A stretch of 64,000 nt of DNA from Arthrobacter sp. ISL-65. Its GTDB lineage: Bacteria; Actinomycetota; Actinomycetes; Actinomycetales; Micrococcaceae. Below are positions 43,350 to 51,699 of this stretch, piece by piece; position 1 is the first letter of the stretch; every line of letters begins with the position of its first letter. Position numbers and translations under genes: made by a program. Where the stretch lies: assembly GCF_018613795.1 (NCBI RefSeq), contig NZ_JAGGPN010000049.1, positions 124,001-188,000 of the forward strand, given 5' to 3'. The notes under the pieces were generated by a model. The model made no database searches, was not told where the DNA came from, and was given only the letters and a program-made list of their open reading frames with translations.

Positions 43350-44292
43350 GGCCGACGGCGGCGAACCGTTCGGCGGGTACCATGCCGGATTCTCGGTGCT
43401 GGTGGGCCGGCCCAACGCCGGCAAGTCCACCCTCACCAACGCGCTGGTGGGCAAGAAGGTGGCCATCACGTCCGCCAAGCCGCAGACCACGCGGCACACC
43501 ATCCGCGGAATCGTCCACCGCGAGGACGCCCAGCTGATCCTCGTGGACACCCCCGGCCTGCACCGGCCCCGCACACTGCTGGGCAAGCGTCTTAACGACC
43601 TCGTTGCCGACACGCTCTCCGAGGTGGACGCGATCGGGTTCTGCATCCCTGCCAACGAGAAGATCGGCCCCGGTGACAAGTTCATCGCCGCCCAGCTCGC
43701 TGCCGTGGGGCGCAAGCCGGTGATTGCCCTCGTCACCAAGACCGACCTGGTGGACCGGCAGGCCCTGACGGAGCAGCTGCTGGCCGTCGCCGAGCTCGGC
43801 AGGGAAGTGCTGGGCGAGGACGGCTGGAAGGACATCGTTCCGGTCTCGGCCGCCGACGGGTTCCAGGTGGGCACGGTGGCGGACGTCCTGATCAGCCACA
43901 TGCCGCCGTCGCCGCCGCTCTATCCGGACGGCGAGCTGACCGATGAGCCGGAGGCGGTCATGGTGGCCGAACTCGTTCGCGAGGCTGCGCTGGAGGGTGT
44001 GCGCGACGAGCTGCCGCACTCACTGGCCGTGGTGGTCGAGGAGATCGTTCCCCGCGAGGGCCGGGCCGAGGACAACCCGCTCCTTGACGTCCGCGTCAAC
44101 CTCTACGTGGAGCGCCCGTCGCAGAAGGCGATCATTATCGGCAAGGGCGGAAGCCGCCTGCGGGAGGTCGGCACCAACGCCCGGAAAGGCATCGAGGCGC
44201 TCCTGGGCACCCGCGTTTACCTCGACCTGCACGTCAAGGTGGCCAAGGACTGGCAGCGCGACCCCAAGCAGTTGGTGAAACTCGGGTTCTGA
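43333..44292 (+). CDS. era: GTPase Era
   Basis: A ribosome-assembly GTPase that binds the 3' end of 16S rRNA. 319 aa. G1 GRPNAGKST, G3 DTPG, G4 TKTD, and a C-terminal KH domain with IIGKGGSRLREVG near 268-280. I chose GTG at 43333 (MSKQNKADGG), preceded by AGGGAG; the frame is open from 43252, but that part overlaps the CNNM gene deeply. Last gene of the phoH-ybeY-CNNM-era operon, three of whose products act on rRNA. Confidence 0.95.
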   Translation: MSKQNKADGGEPFGGYHAGFSVLVGRPNAGKSTLTNALVGKKVAITSAKPQTTRHTIRGIVHREDAQLILVDTPGLHRPRTLLGKRLNDLVADTLSEVDAIGFCIPANEKIGPGDKFIAAQLAAVGRKPVIALVTKTDLVDRQALTEQLLAVAELGREVLGEDGWKDIVPVSAADGFQVGTVADVLISHMPPSPPLYPDGELTDEPEAVMVAELVREAALEGVRDELPHSLAVVVEEIVPREGRAEDNPLLDVRVNLYVERPSQKAIIIGKGGSRLREVGTNARKGIEALLGTRVYLDLHVKVAKDWQRDPKQLVKLGF

Positions 44293-44419
44293 CCCGCTGA
44301 CGCCTGAATACCCGGGCCGGCGCGTGCGCGCCGGGCCGTGAACGCCTGATGTCCGGCGTTTTCCCAGAAACGGCAACTAAAATAGGCCGGATCCCATTTT
44401 TTCGAGGAAGGTACACCCT

Positions 44420-46000
44420 GTGGTGCGACGCCGCGACAACCGCGCCCAAGGACCGGGCACACCCGCCCGTTCCGAGCCAGCTGCCCGGCATGCCGAGGAT
44501 GCCCGGCTGGGCGCTGCCCGGCACCTGAATGTCCGCCACATGCCCACGTGGCTCAAGGTGACCACCGCCGTCGTCGCCGTGGTCCTGGCCGGCGGCCTGG
44601 CGTTTGCCGGCTACTGGTACTTCAGGCTGCAGTCCAACATCTCCACGGCAGCACTCGGCGCCGGAAGCAGCCGCACCGACGCCACGGACGACGCCACCGG
44701 CAGGCTGCAGATCCTGATCCTGGGCTCCGACACCCGCGACGGCAAGAACTCGAACTACGGCAGCTCCGAGGATTCCACCGGCTACGGCAACTCCGACGTC
44801 ATGATGCTCATGGACATCTCGGAGGACAACAAGCGGGTCAACGTCATCAGCTTCCCCCGCGACGTGCTGGTGGACATCCCCAAGTGCACCGACCAGAAGA
44901 CCGGCAAACAGTACCCGGCCCGCAGCGGCATCATGATTAACGAGGCCATGAAAGAGGCCGGCATCGGCTGCGCCGTGGACACCGTCAACAAGCTGACCGG
45001 CATGGAGATTGACCACTTCATGATGGCCGACTTCAACGCCGTCAAGGAACTGTCGAACGCCGTGGGCGGCGTCGAGGTGTGCATCAGCGACGCCGTCTAT
45101 GACCCCGACTCGCGGCTGAAGCTGCCAAAGGGCACCTCGCAGGTGCAGGGCGAACAGGCCCTCGCTTTCCTCCGCACCCGCCACGCCTTCGGCGACGGCG
45201 GCGACCTCGGCCGCATCAAGGCCCAGCAGGGCTTCCTGTCCTCGCTGACCCGGAAGATCAAGGACGACGGCACCCTGTCCAACCCGGCGAGCCTGCTGAA
45301 CATCGCCGACGTCATCACCAAGAACCTCACCGTCGACGACGGGCTCGCCTCCGTGCCGTCGATGGTCACTATCGGCAACCGGCTGAAGACGATCGACGTC
45401 GGCAAGGTCGCATTCGTTGCGCTGCCGACGGTCCCTGCCACCAGCGATCCCAACCGGCTCGAAGCCGCGCAGCCGGCCGCCTCACAGCTGTTCGCCGCGC
45501 TGCGGAAGGACGTCGACCTGACGGACCCGGACGGGAAGGAAACCCCCTCGCCGTCGGCGACGCCCAAGCCTTCGGCGAGCTCCACACCGTCGGCCACGCC
45601 TAAGCCCACCGCGCCGGCGGCGCCGTATGACAAGACGCTGCAGCCCATCACCGTGGCAAACGGAAGCGGCTCGCCCACGCGGACCCAGGAAATCGTTGAC
45701 GCCGTTGTGGCCGGCGGCTTCACCCAGGTGGGTCAGCTGGAGGCCGACACCACGGCAAAAACCATGGTGTACTACGGGCCTGAGTTCGCGGACGTCGCCG
45801 CCGATGTGGCGGCACTGTTCGGTATTCCGGCCGCCCAGGTGGCGCCGTCGTCCGGCGTTGCGGGCGTGCAGCTGTACCTGGGTTCCGACTTCCCGTCCGG
45901 AACGAAGTTCGGCAAGACCACCGTGCCTAAGGACATCGTCAACCAGACAGCCAGCGACACCGTCTGCCAGCAGGCAAACCCCGAGCTGATCGTGCAGTAG
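44420..46000 (+). CDS. LytR-CpsA-Psr (LCP) family cell-wall glycopolymer ligase
   Basis: Membrane-anchored enzyme that transfers teichoic-acid-type or other glycopolymers from lipid carriers to peptidoglycan. 526 aa: cytosolic Arg-rich N-terminus, one membrane helix (VTTAVVAVVLAGGLAFAGYW, about 48-67), LCP domain with ILILGSDTRDG and VNVISFPRDVLVDIP (the conserved Arg and Asp bind pyrophosphate), a Pro/Ser/Thr linker (TPSPSATPKPSASSTPSATP) and a LytR_C domain (ITVANGSGSPTRTQEIVDAV). GTG start after GAGGAAGG; TAAAAT about 40 bases upstream is a good -10. Monocistronic. Confidence 0.94.
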   Translation: MVRRRDNRAQGPGTPARSEPAARHAEDARLGAARHLNVRHMPTWLKVTTAVVAVVLAGGLAFAGYWYFRLQSNISTAALGAGSSRTDATDDATGRLQILILGSDTRDGKNSNYGSSEDSTGYGNSDVMMLMDISEDNKRVNVISFPRDVLVDIPKCTDQKTGKQYPARSGIMINEAMKEAGIGCAVDTVNKLTGMEIDHFMMADFNAVKELSNAVGGVEVCISDAVYDPDSRLKLPKGTSQVQGEQALAFLRTRHAFGDGGDLGRIKAQQGFLSSLTRKIKDDGTLSNPASLLNIADVITKNLTVDDGLASVPSMVTIGNRLKTIDVGKVAFVALPTVPATSDPNRLEAAQPAASQLFAALRKDVDLTDPDGKETPSPSATPKPSASSTPSATPKPTAPAAPYDKTLQPITVANGSGSPTRTQEIVDAVVAGGFTQVGQLEADTTAKTMVYYGPEFADVAADVAALFGIPAAQVAPSSGVAGVQLYLGSDFPSGTKFGKTTVPKDIVNQTASDTVCQQANPELIVQ

Positions 46001-46040
46001 CTGATAGTGCAGTAGCTGTCTGCGGTTTTGTTCCAAAGAA

Positions 46041-46077
46041 AATGCCGGGCCGCCCCGAACGGGGGCAGCCCGGCATT
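46041..46077. terminator. Bidirectional terminator between the LCP and M13 genes
   Basis: AATGCCGGGC (46041-46050) pairs with GCCCGGCATT (46068-46077), with an inner GCCCC/GGGGC stem. T-rich bases follow on both strands (TTTCT on plus, TTTTCTTT on minus). Confidence 0.85.
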
Positions 46078-46084
46078 TCTGCAT

Positions 46085-48037
46085 TCACCAGATGCTGACG
46101 CGCTCCGCCGGGGGCATCCACATCCCGTCCTCCTCCGTGACGCCGAACGCGGCGTGGAAGGAGTCCAGGTTCTTGGCGATTGCGTTGGTGCGGAACTCGT
46201 TGGGGGAGTGCGGGTCAGTGGCCAGCCGCCGGATGGCCTCCTCGGTGCGGATCACTTGGCGCCAGCCGGCCGCCCAGGAAGCGAAGAACCGCTGTTCACC
46301 CGTCAGCCCGTCGAGCACTGCCGGTTCCTGGCCGTCAAGGCTGAGGCGGTAGGCCTTGTGCGCAATGGTGAGCCCGCCCAGGTCGCCGATGTTTTCGCCC
46401 AGCGTGAGCTTGCCGTTGACGTTATGGCCGGGCGCGGCGTACGGGGACAGCGCGTCGAACTGGTCCACGAGGCGGCCGGTCAGGGCTTCGAAGGCCTTGC
46501 GGTCGTCCTCGGTCCACCAGTTGCGCAGCTCGCCCGTGCCGTCGAACTGCGAGCCCTGGTCATCGAAGCCGTGGCCGATCTCGTGCCCGATCACGGCCCC
46601 GATGCCGCCGTAGTTCACCGCATCGTCGGCGTCGGCGGTGAAGAACGGCGGCTGGAGGATGGCCGCCGGGAAAACGACCTCATTCAGCATCGGATGGTAA
46701 TACGCGTTGACGGTCTGCGGCGTCATGAGCCACTTGTTGAGGTCCACTGGCTTGCCCACCTCGTCAAGGTGGCGGTCGACGTCGGCGTTGTGGGCCCGTT
46801 CGACGTTCCCCAGCAGGTCGGCGGGGTCGATCACCACTGCCGTGTAGTCGATCCACTCGTCGGGGAAACCGATCTTCGCCCGGAACGCCCCCAGTTTCCG
46901 GAGCGCCTCGGCCTTGGTGTCCTCGCCCATCCATTCCAGCCCGCTGATGCTCTCCCGGTAGGCCTCGATCAGGTTCCCCACGAGGGTCTGCATGCGGGCC
47001 TTGTGGCCCTCCGGAAAATGCCGGGCCACATAGATCTGGCCGACGGCCTCGCCCAGTGCCGCCTCGACGACGGCGACGCCCCGTTTCCAGCGGTCCTTGT
47101 TCCGGGGGGTGCCGCTGATGGTGGTGCCGTAGAAGGCGAAGTTCGTGTCCACGAAGGCGGACGACAGGTAGGGGGCCGCCGAGTTGATGACCCGCAGGGC
47201 AAGCCATTCCTGCCACACCGGCAGTGACTCCGAGGCCAGCAGTGCCGCGGCGCCGGCAAAGAAGTCAGGGGTGCTGACCACAATCTCCTGCCGCTTCTCC
47301 GGGGCGATGTCCGCGGCGTCAAACCATGTGTCCAGCAGGGGGAACAGCTCGCGTGCCTCGTCGGCCGACTTCAGGTTGTAGGTCTTCTGCGGGTCGCGGA
47401 GCGTGACGTTGTCCCAGTGGTGCGAGGCGAGGGCGGTCTCCAGTGCCACCACCCGGGCCGCGGCATCTTCGGGATCGGCCACGCCGGCCAGGCCGAACAT
47501 GGTGCCCACGTAATCCCGGTAGGACTGCACCACCGGGGCGAATTTTTCCTCCCGGTAATAGGACTCGTCGGGGAGCCCGAGGCCGCCCTGCCCCGTGTAC
47601 AGCAGAACACGGTCGGGGTTGCCGGCATCCGGTGCCGGGTAGATGTAGAAAAGTCCCGACACATCGGAACGGAAGAGCCGGCCGGCCAGTGCCAGCAGCT
47701 CGGAAATGCTCGCCGTGGCGAAGACCTCGGCCAGGCGTCCGCGGATGGGGTCCAGGCCCCTGGCCTCCACGGCTGCCTCATCCATGAAGCTGCTGTAGAG
47801 GTCGCCGATCTTCCGCTCGATGCCGCTGGCCCCGGACCCCTTGGCCGCGGCTTCCTCGATGATTTCCCGAACTGCCAGCTCGGAGCCGTCACGCAGGGCT
47901 GTGAATGTGCCTTCCAGCGCGCGGTCGTCGGGGATGGTGGTGTCCTTCAGCCAGGCGCCGTTCACATGCTGGTAGAGGTCGTCCTGCGGCCTCACGCTGC
48001 GGTCGATGTTTGACAGGGCGATCCCCGAAATTGGCAC
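46085..48037 (-). CDS. M13 family metallopeptidase (neprilysin/PepO-like)
   Basis: A 650-aa zinc endopeptidase of peptidase family M13. HEIGH at 485-489 supplies two zinc ligands and the catalytic Glu, and the ENIGDLGGL motif near 540 the third. The N-terminal PQDDLYQHVNGAWLKDTTIP and the closing mature-end motif MWMPPAERVSIW are family-typical. No signal peptide or membrane segment is visible, so it is probably a cytosolic peptide-degrading enzyme, unlike its animal relatives. GTG start after AAAGGAG. Transcribed alone; shares a terminator with the LCP gene. Confidence 0.95.
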   Translation of the reverse strand: MPISGIALSNIDRSVRPQDDLYQHVNGAWLKDTTIPDDRALEGTFTALRDGSELAVREIIEEAAAKGSGASGIERKIGDLYSSFMDEAAVEARGLDPIRGRLAEVFATASISELLALAGRLFRSDVSGLFYIYPAPDAGNPDRVLLYTGQGGLGLPDESYYREEKFAPVVQSYRDYVGTMFGLAGVADPEDAAARVVALETALASHHWDNVTLRDPQKTYNLKSADEARELFPLLDTWFDAADIAPEKRQEIVVSTPDFFAGAAALLASESLPVWQEWLALRVINSAAPYLSSAFVDTNFAFYGTTISGTPRNKDRWKRGVAVVEAALGEAVGQIYVARHFPEGHKARMQTLVGNLIEAYRESISGLEWMGEDTKAEALRKLGAFRAKIGFPDEWIDYTAVVIDPADLLGNVERAHNADVDRHLDEVGKPVDLNKWLMTPQTVNAYYHPMLNEVVFPAAILQPPFFTADADDAVNYGGIGAVIGHEIGHGFDDQGSQFDGTGELRNWWTEDDRKAFEALTGRLVDQFDALSPYAAPGHNVNGKLTLGENIGDLGGLTIAHKAYRLSLDGQEPAVLDGLTGEQRFFASWAAGWRQVIRTEEAIRRLATDPHSPNEFRTNAIAKNLDSFHAAFGVTEEDGMWMPPAERVSIW

Positions 48038-48141
48038 AGGAGCTCCTTTGATGACGGGCTGCGGCCGGCGCTCTCACCGGTGCAGCGTCTGCATGGTGGA
48101 CGTTGCTGGAGGTGTTGCTCCTTCATCTTACGCACCCGTGT

Positions 48142-48147
48142 TACTGT
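48142..48147 (+). promoter_or_regulatory. -10 element of the leuA leader transcript, leaderless type
   Basis: TACTGT lies 6 bases before GTG 48154, the same spacing as at the leuS leader. Confidence 0.5.
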
Positions 48148-48153
48148 GAAATG

Positions 48154-48210
48154 GTGCGTGCAGAACTCCTTCTTCTTAGCTGCCGCGGCGAGGCCTCAGA
48201 CGCGATCTAG
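48154..48210 (+). CDS. leuA leader peptide with four consecutive Leu codons
   Basis: An 18-codon frame, MRAELLLLSCRGEASDAI, from GTG at 48154 (ATG at 48151 is in frame as an alternative). The run CTC CTT CTT CTT is the leucine sensor; no ribosome site is present and the frame starts at the predicted transcription start. Leucine leader peptides before leuA are known in Actinobacteria, so this is a confident functional call even though the peptide itself has no activity. Compare MRAILLLS before leuS. Confidence 0.82.
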   Translation: MRAELLLLSCRGEASDAI

Positions 48211-48280
48211 CGCAAGGCCCACCCTCGTCGCGGAGTCTGTGTTGCCCGGCCAACCTTTCACTCAGGAATCACAGAAAAGG
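48183..48280 (+). promoter_or_regulatory. Leucine attenuator region upstream of leuA
   Basis: CCGCGGCGAGG (48183-48193, inside the leader frame) pairs with CCTCGTCGCGG (48223-48233) with one G-U pair. GGCCT at 48192-48196 can instead pair with AGGCC at 48215-48219, or with AGGCC at 48278-48282, which overlaps the leuA ribosome site AAAAGG (48275-48280). CCTTT at 48254-48258 can also cover that site. There is no T tract, so control of leuA translation or Rho-dependent termination is more likely than a classical terminator (inference). Confidence 0.6.
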
Positions 48281-48288
48281 CCAGATTA

Positions 48289-50028
48289 ATGCGAAACGCA
48301 CAGAAGCCCTCGGGAATGCCGATCCACCGCTACGTCCCCTTCCAAGACCAGATCAAAGTCGATCTGCCGGACCGCACCTGGCCGGACAAGATCATCACCA
48401 CGGCTCCGCGCTGGTGCGCAGTTGACCTGCGGGACGGCAACCAGGCACTGATCGACCCCATGAGCCCGGCCCGCAAGATGAAGATGTTCGACCTGCTGGT
48501 CCGGATGGGCTACAAGGAGATCGAGGTCGGCTTCCCCTCCGCGTCCCAGACCGACTTCGACTTCGTCCGGCAGCTGATCGAGGGCAACCACATCCCGGAT
48601 GACGTCACCATCCAGGTGCTGACCCAGGCCCGCGAACACCTCATCGAGCGGACTTACGAGTCGCTGGTGGGTGCCAAGCAGGCCATCGTGCACCTGTACA
48701 ACTCCACGTCCGTCCTGCAGCGCCGCGTGGTGTTCAACCAGGACGAGGACGGCATCCTGGACATCGCCCTGCAGGGCGCCCGCCTCTGCAAGAAGTACGA
48801 AGAAACGCTGGGCGACACCCACATCACCTACGAGTACTCGCCGGAGTCCTTCACGGGCACCGAGCTGGAGTACGCGGTCCGCGTCTGCAACGCCGTCGCC
48901 GACGTCTTTGAGGCGTCCGCCGACCGCCAGGTGATCATCAACCTGCCCGCCACGGTGGAGATGGCAACCCCGAACATCTACGCGGACTCCATCGAGTGGA
49001 TGAGCCGCCACCTGCACCCGCGCGAAGGCATCATCCTCTCCCTGCACCCGCACAACGACCGCGGCACCGGTGTGGCCGCCGCCGAGCTGGGCTACCAGGC
49101 CGGCGCCGACCGCATCGAGGGCTGCCTGTTCGGTAACGGTGAGCGGACCGGCAACGTGGACCTGGTGACCCTCGGCCTGAACATGTTCGTGCAGGGCGTT
49201 GACCCGATGATCGACTTCTCCGACATCGACGACGTCCGGCGCACCGTGGAGTACTGCAACCAGCTGCCTGTGGCGGAGCGTGCGCCCTACGGCGGTGACC
49301 TCGTCTTCACCGCGTTCTCCGGGTCCCACCAGGACGCCATCAAGAAGGGCCTCGAAGCCCTGGAGAAGGATGCGGCAGCTGCAGGCAAGGACGTCAGCGA
49401 CGTCACCTGGCAGGTGCCCTACCTGCCCGTGGACCCGAAGGACCTCGGCCGCAGCTACGAGGCCGTGATCCGTGTCAACTCCCAGTCCGGCAAGGGCGGC
49501 GTGGCCTACCTGCTGAAGAACGAGCACAGCCTGGACCTGCCGCGGCGGGCACAGATCGAGTTCTCCGGCGTCATCCAGCGGCGCACGGACACCGTGGGCG
49601 GCGAGGTCAGCGGTGCCCAGCTGTGGCAGCTGTTCCAGGACGAGTACCTGCCCTCCGCCAAGGCGGAAAGCCAGTGGGGCCGGTACTCGCTCGGTTCGGT
49701 GAAAACCGAAACCGACGAGGACGGCTCCATGACCCTGCACGCCTCGCTGGGTGTCGACGGCACCCACGTCAGCCGCACCGGCACCGGCAACGGCCCCATC
49801 GCCGCGTTGCTGGACATCCTCGGCCAGGACGGCGTGGATGTGCGGGTCCTGGACTACAGCGAGCACGCCCTGTCTGAGGGCGGCAGTGCCCTCGCCGCGG
49901 CCTACGTTGAATGCGCCGTGGGGGAGCGCGTCCTGTGGGGCGTCGGCATCGATGCCAACACCAGCACGTCTGCGCTGAAGGCAGTCATTTCCGCCGTGAA
50001 CCGGGCCATCCGGGACGCCCAGGCCTGA
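48289..50028 (+). CDS. leuA: 2-isopropylmalate synthase
   Basis: First committed step of leucine synthesis: condenses acetyl-CoA with 2-oxoisovalerate. 579 aa. The TIM-barrel signatures are LRDGNQALIDPMSPARKMKM near residues 44-63 and the metal-binding HPHNDRGTGVAAAELG near 246-261. The C-terminal LeuA_dimer domain, where leucine inhibits, follows from about 430 (SGVIQRRTDTVGGEVSG) and contains NGPIAALLDIL. Member of the long actinobacterial class. ATG preceded by AAAAGG. Controlled by the upstream leader peptide and by leucine feedback (known for the family). Confidence 0.96.
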   Translation: MRNAQKPSGMPIHRYVPFQDQIKVDLPDRTWPDKIITTAPRWCAVDLRDGNQALIDPMSPARKMKMFDLLVRMGYKEIEVGFPSASQTDFDFVRQLIEGNHIPDDVTIQVLTQAREHLIERTYESLVGAKQAIVHLYNSTSVLQRRVVFNQDEDGILDIALQGARLCKKYEETLGDTHITYEYSPESFTGTELEYAVRVCNAVADVFEASADRQVIINLPATVEMATPNIYADSIEWMSRHLHPREGIILSLHPHNDRGTGVAAAELGYQAGADRIEGCLFGNGERTGNVDLVTLGLNMFVQGVDPMIDFSDIDDVRRTVEYCNQLPVAERAPYGGDLVFTAFSGSHQDAIKKGLEALEKDAAAAGKDVSDVTWQVPYLPVDPKDLGRSYEAVIRVNSQSGKGGVAYLLKNEHSLDLPRRAQIEFSGVIQRRTDTVGGEVSGAQLWQLFQDEYLPSAKAESQWGRYSLGSVKTETDEDGSMTLHASLGVDGTHVSRTGTGNGPIAALLDILGQDGVDVRVLDYSEHALSEGGSALAAAYVECAVGERVLWGVGIDANTSTSALKAVISAVNRAIRDAQA

Positions 50029-50037
50029 GCTTCCTGA

Positions 50038-50073
50038 CAGCTGCGCCGCCGGTACACACCGGCGGCGCAGCTG
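50038..50073 (+). terminator. Perfect 16-bp hairpin after leuA
   Basis: CAGCTGCGCCGCCGGT (50038-50053), loop ACAC, ACCGGCGGCGCAGCTG (50058-50073). No T tract. Confidence 0.75.
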
Positions 50074-50101
50074 GTTCCGGGAGTCAATGGGAAGATTAAG
50101 C

Positions 50102-50851
50102 GTGGTCCAATCATTTGCAGCGCGCAGCTACCGCGACGACGCCGTGGTGTTGCGCACCCACAAGCTGGGTGAGGCGGACCGCATCATCACCCTGCTGACC
50201 AAGCACCACGGCCAGGTCAGGGCGGTGGCCAGGGGGATCCGGCGGACTACCAGCCGCTTCGGCGCACGCCTGGAGCCCTTCATGGTGGCAGACCTGCAGC
50301 TCGTGTCCGGCAAGACCCTCGACATCGTGACGCAGGCCGTCGCGAAAGGGGCGTACGGGGGCAACATCGCCGCCGACTACGGCCGTTACACGGTGGCCGC
50401 GGCCATGACCGAAACCGCCGAAAAGCTGACCGACGTCGACGGTGAAGCCGGGACGGCCCAGTACAACCTGCTGGTCGGTGCCCTGGCCTCGTTAAGCCGC
50501 GGCGAGCACGCCTCGGAGCTGATCCTGGATTCCTACCTGCTGCGGGCCCTTTCAACCGGCGGCTGGGCGCCCAGCTTCACGGACTGCGCGCGCTGCGGCG
50601 CGCCCGGACCGCACACCGCCTTCTCCGCCCCGCTGGGCGGCATGGTCTGCGGCGACTGCCGCCCGCCGGGGTCACCGGCGCCGGCGCCGGAAACGGTTTC
50701 CCTGTTGGGTGCGCTGCTCACCGGGGACTGGCGGACGGCGGATGCCTCACTTCCGCTGCACCGCCGGGAATCCGCGGGTCTGGTGGCAAGCTATCTGCAG
50801 TGGCACCTGGAGCGTGTCCTGAAATCCCTCAAACATGTGGAGCGTACCTAA
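50102..50851 (+). CDS. recO: DNA repair protein RecO
   Basis: Helps load RecA onto single-stranded DNA coated with SSB. 249 aa with the N-terminal OB fold (SYRDDAVVLRTHKLGEADRI near 8-27), the helical middle and a zinc finger (CARCG and CGDC near 160-190). I chose GTG at 50102 (MVQSFAARSY) after GGAAG; ATG at 50087 adds five residues and has GGGAG very close to it. uppS begins two bases after its stop. Confidence 0.94.
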   Translation: MVQSFAARSYRDDAVVLRTHKLGEADRIITLLTKHHGQVRAVARGIRRTTSRFGARLEPFMVADLQLVSGKTLDIVTQAVAKGAYGGNIAADYGRYTVAAAMTETAEKLTDVDGEAGTAQYNLLVGALASLSRGEHASELILDSYLLRALSTGGWAPSFTDCARCGAPGPHTAFSAPLGGMVCGDCRPPGSPAPAPETVSLLGALLTGDWRTADASLPLHRRESAGLVASYLQWHLERVLKSLKHVERT

Positions 50852-50853
50852 CA

Positions 50854-51675
50854 GTGTCCTTGGGAAAGAAGACCAGTCCTGCCCGGCGCCGCACCGCTCC
50901 GGTGGTGGCCCCAAACCCGCACCACTCGGGGGCGGTTCCGCCGTCGATTCCGGCCGAGTTCGTGCCCCGGCACGTGGCCATCGTGATGGACGGCAACGGC
51001 AGGTGGGCCAACCAGCGCGGCCTGCCGCGCATCGAGGGCCACAAGGCGGGGGAGCCGGCACTGCTGGACGTCGTGGCCGGTGCCATTGAACTCGGCATCG
51101 AGTACGTCAGCGTGTACGCCTTCTCCACGGAGAACTGGCGCCGGTCTCCCGAGGAAGTCCGCTTCCTGATGGGGTTCAACAAGGAGGTGCTGCGCAGGCA
51201 GCGCAACCAGCTGGACGAGTGGGGCGTGCGGATCCGCTGGTCCGGCAGGCGTCCCCGGCTCTGGGGCTCGGTGATCCGCGAACTCGAGGAGGCGGAGGCG
51301 TACACCGCTGGGAACAGCACCTGCACGCTGACCATGTGCGTGAACTACGGAGGCAGGGCGGAAATCGCGGACGCAGTGTCCGCCATTGCCCGGGACGTGG
51401 CCGACGGCAGGCTCAAGCCCGGGGCCATCACCGAGAAGACGATCCAAAAGTACCTCGACGAGCCGGACCTTCCCGACGTCGACCTCTTCCTCCGCAGTTC
51501 CGGTGAACAGCGCCTCTCCAACTTCATGCTGTGGCAGTCGGCGTACGCGGAGTTCGTCTTCCTCGACACCCTGTGGCCCGACGTCGACCGCCGGACCCTC
51601 TGGGATGCCGTGGAGATCTACGCCCAGCGGGACCGCCGGTACGGCGGGGCAGTGGACGCAGCCCAGGCCCTCTAA
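50854..51675 (+). CDS. uppS: Isoprenyl (undecaprenyl) diphosphate synthase
   Basis: cis-Prenyltransferase that makes the lipid carrier for cell-wall synthesis. 273 aa. Signature HVAIVMDGNGRWANQRG with catalytic Asp near residue 47, then STENWRRSPEEV and the C-terminal DLFLRSSGEQRLSNFMLWQS. GTG start two bases after recO, so the two are coupled. Chain length cannot be read from the sequence; a second family member elsewhere in the genome would be normal for this phylum. Confidence 0.95.
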   Translation: MSLGKKTSPARRRTAPVVAPNPHHSGAVPPSIPAEFVPRHVAIVMDGNGRWANQRGLPRIEGHKAGEPALLDVVAGAIELGIEYVSVYAFSTENWRRSPEEVRFLMGFNKEVLRRQRNQLDEWGVRIRWSGRRPRLWGSVIRELEEAEAYTAGNSTCTLTMCVNYGGRAEIADAVSAIARDVADGRLKPGAITEKTIQKYLDEPDLPDVDLFLRSSGEQRLSNFMLWQSAYAEFVFLDTLWPDVDRRTLWDAVEIYAQRDRRYGGAVDAAQAL

Positions 51676-51699
51676 GTACTGCACCACCCTGCACCCGGA

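Noticed and set aside
49506..49817. Antisense frames within leuA
   Set aside because: Ser/Thr/Pro-rich shadows of the LeuA C-terminal domain.
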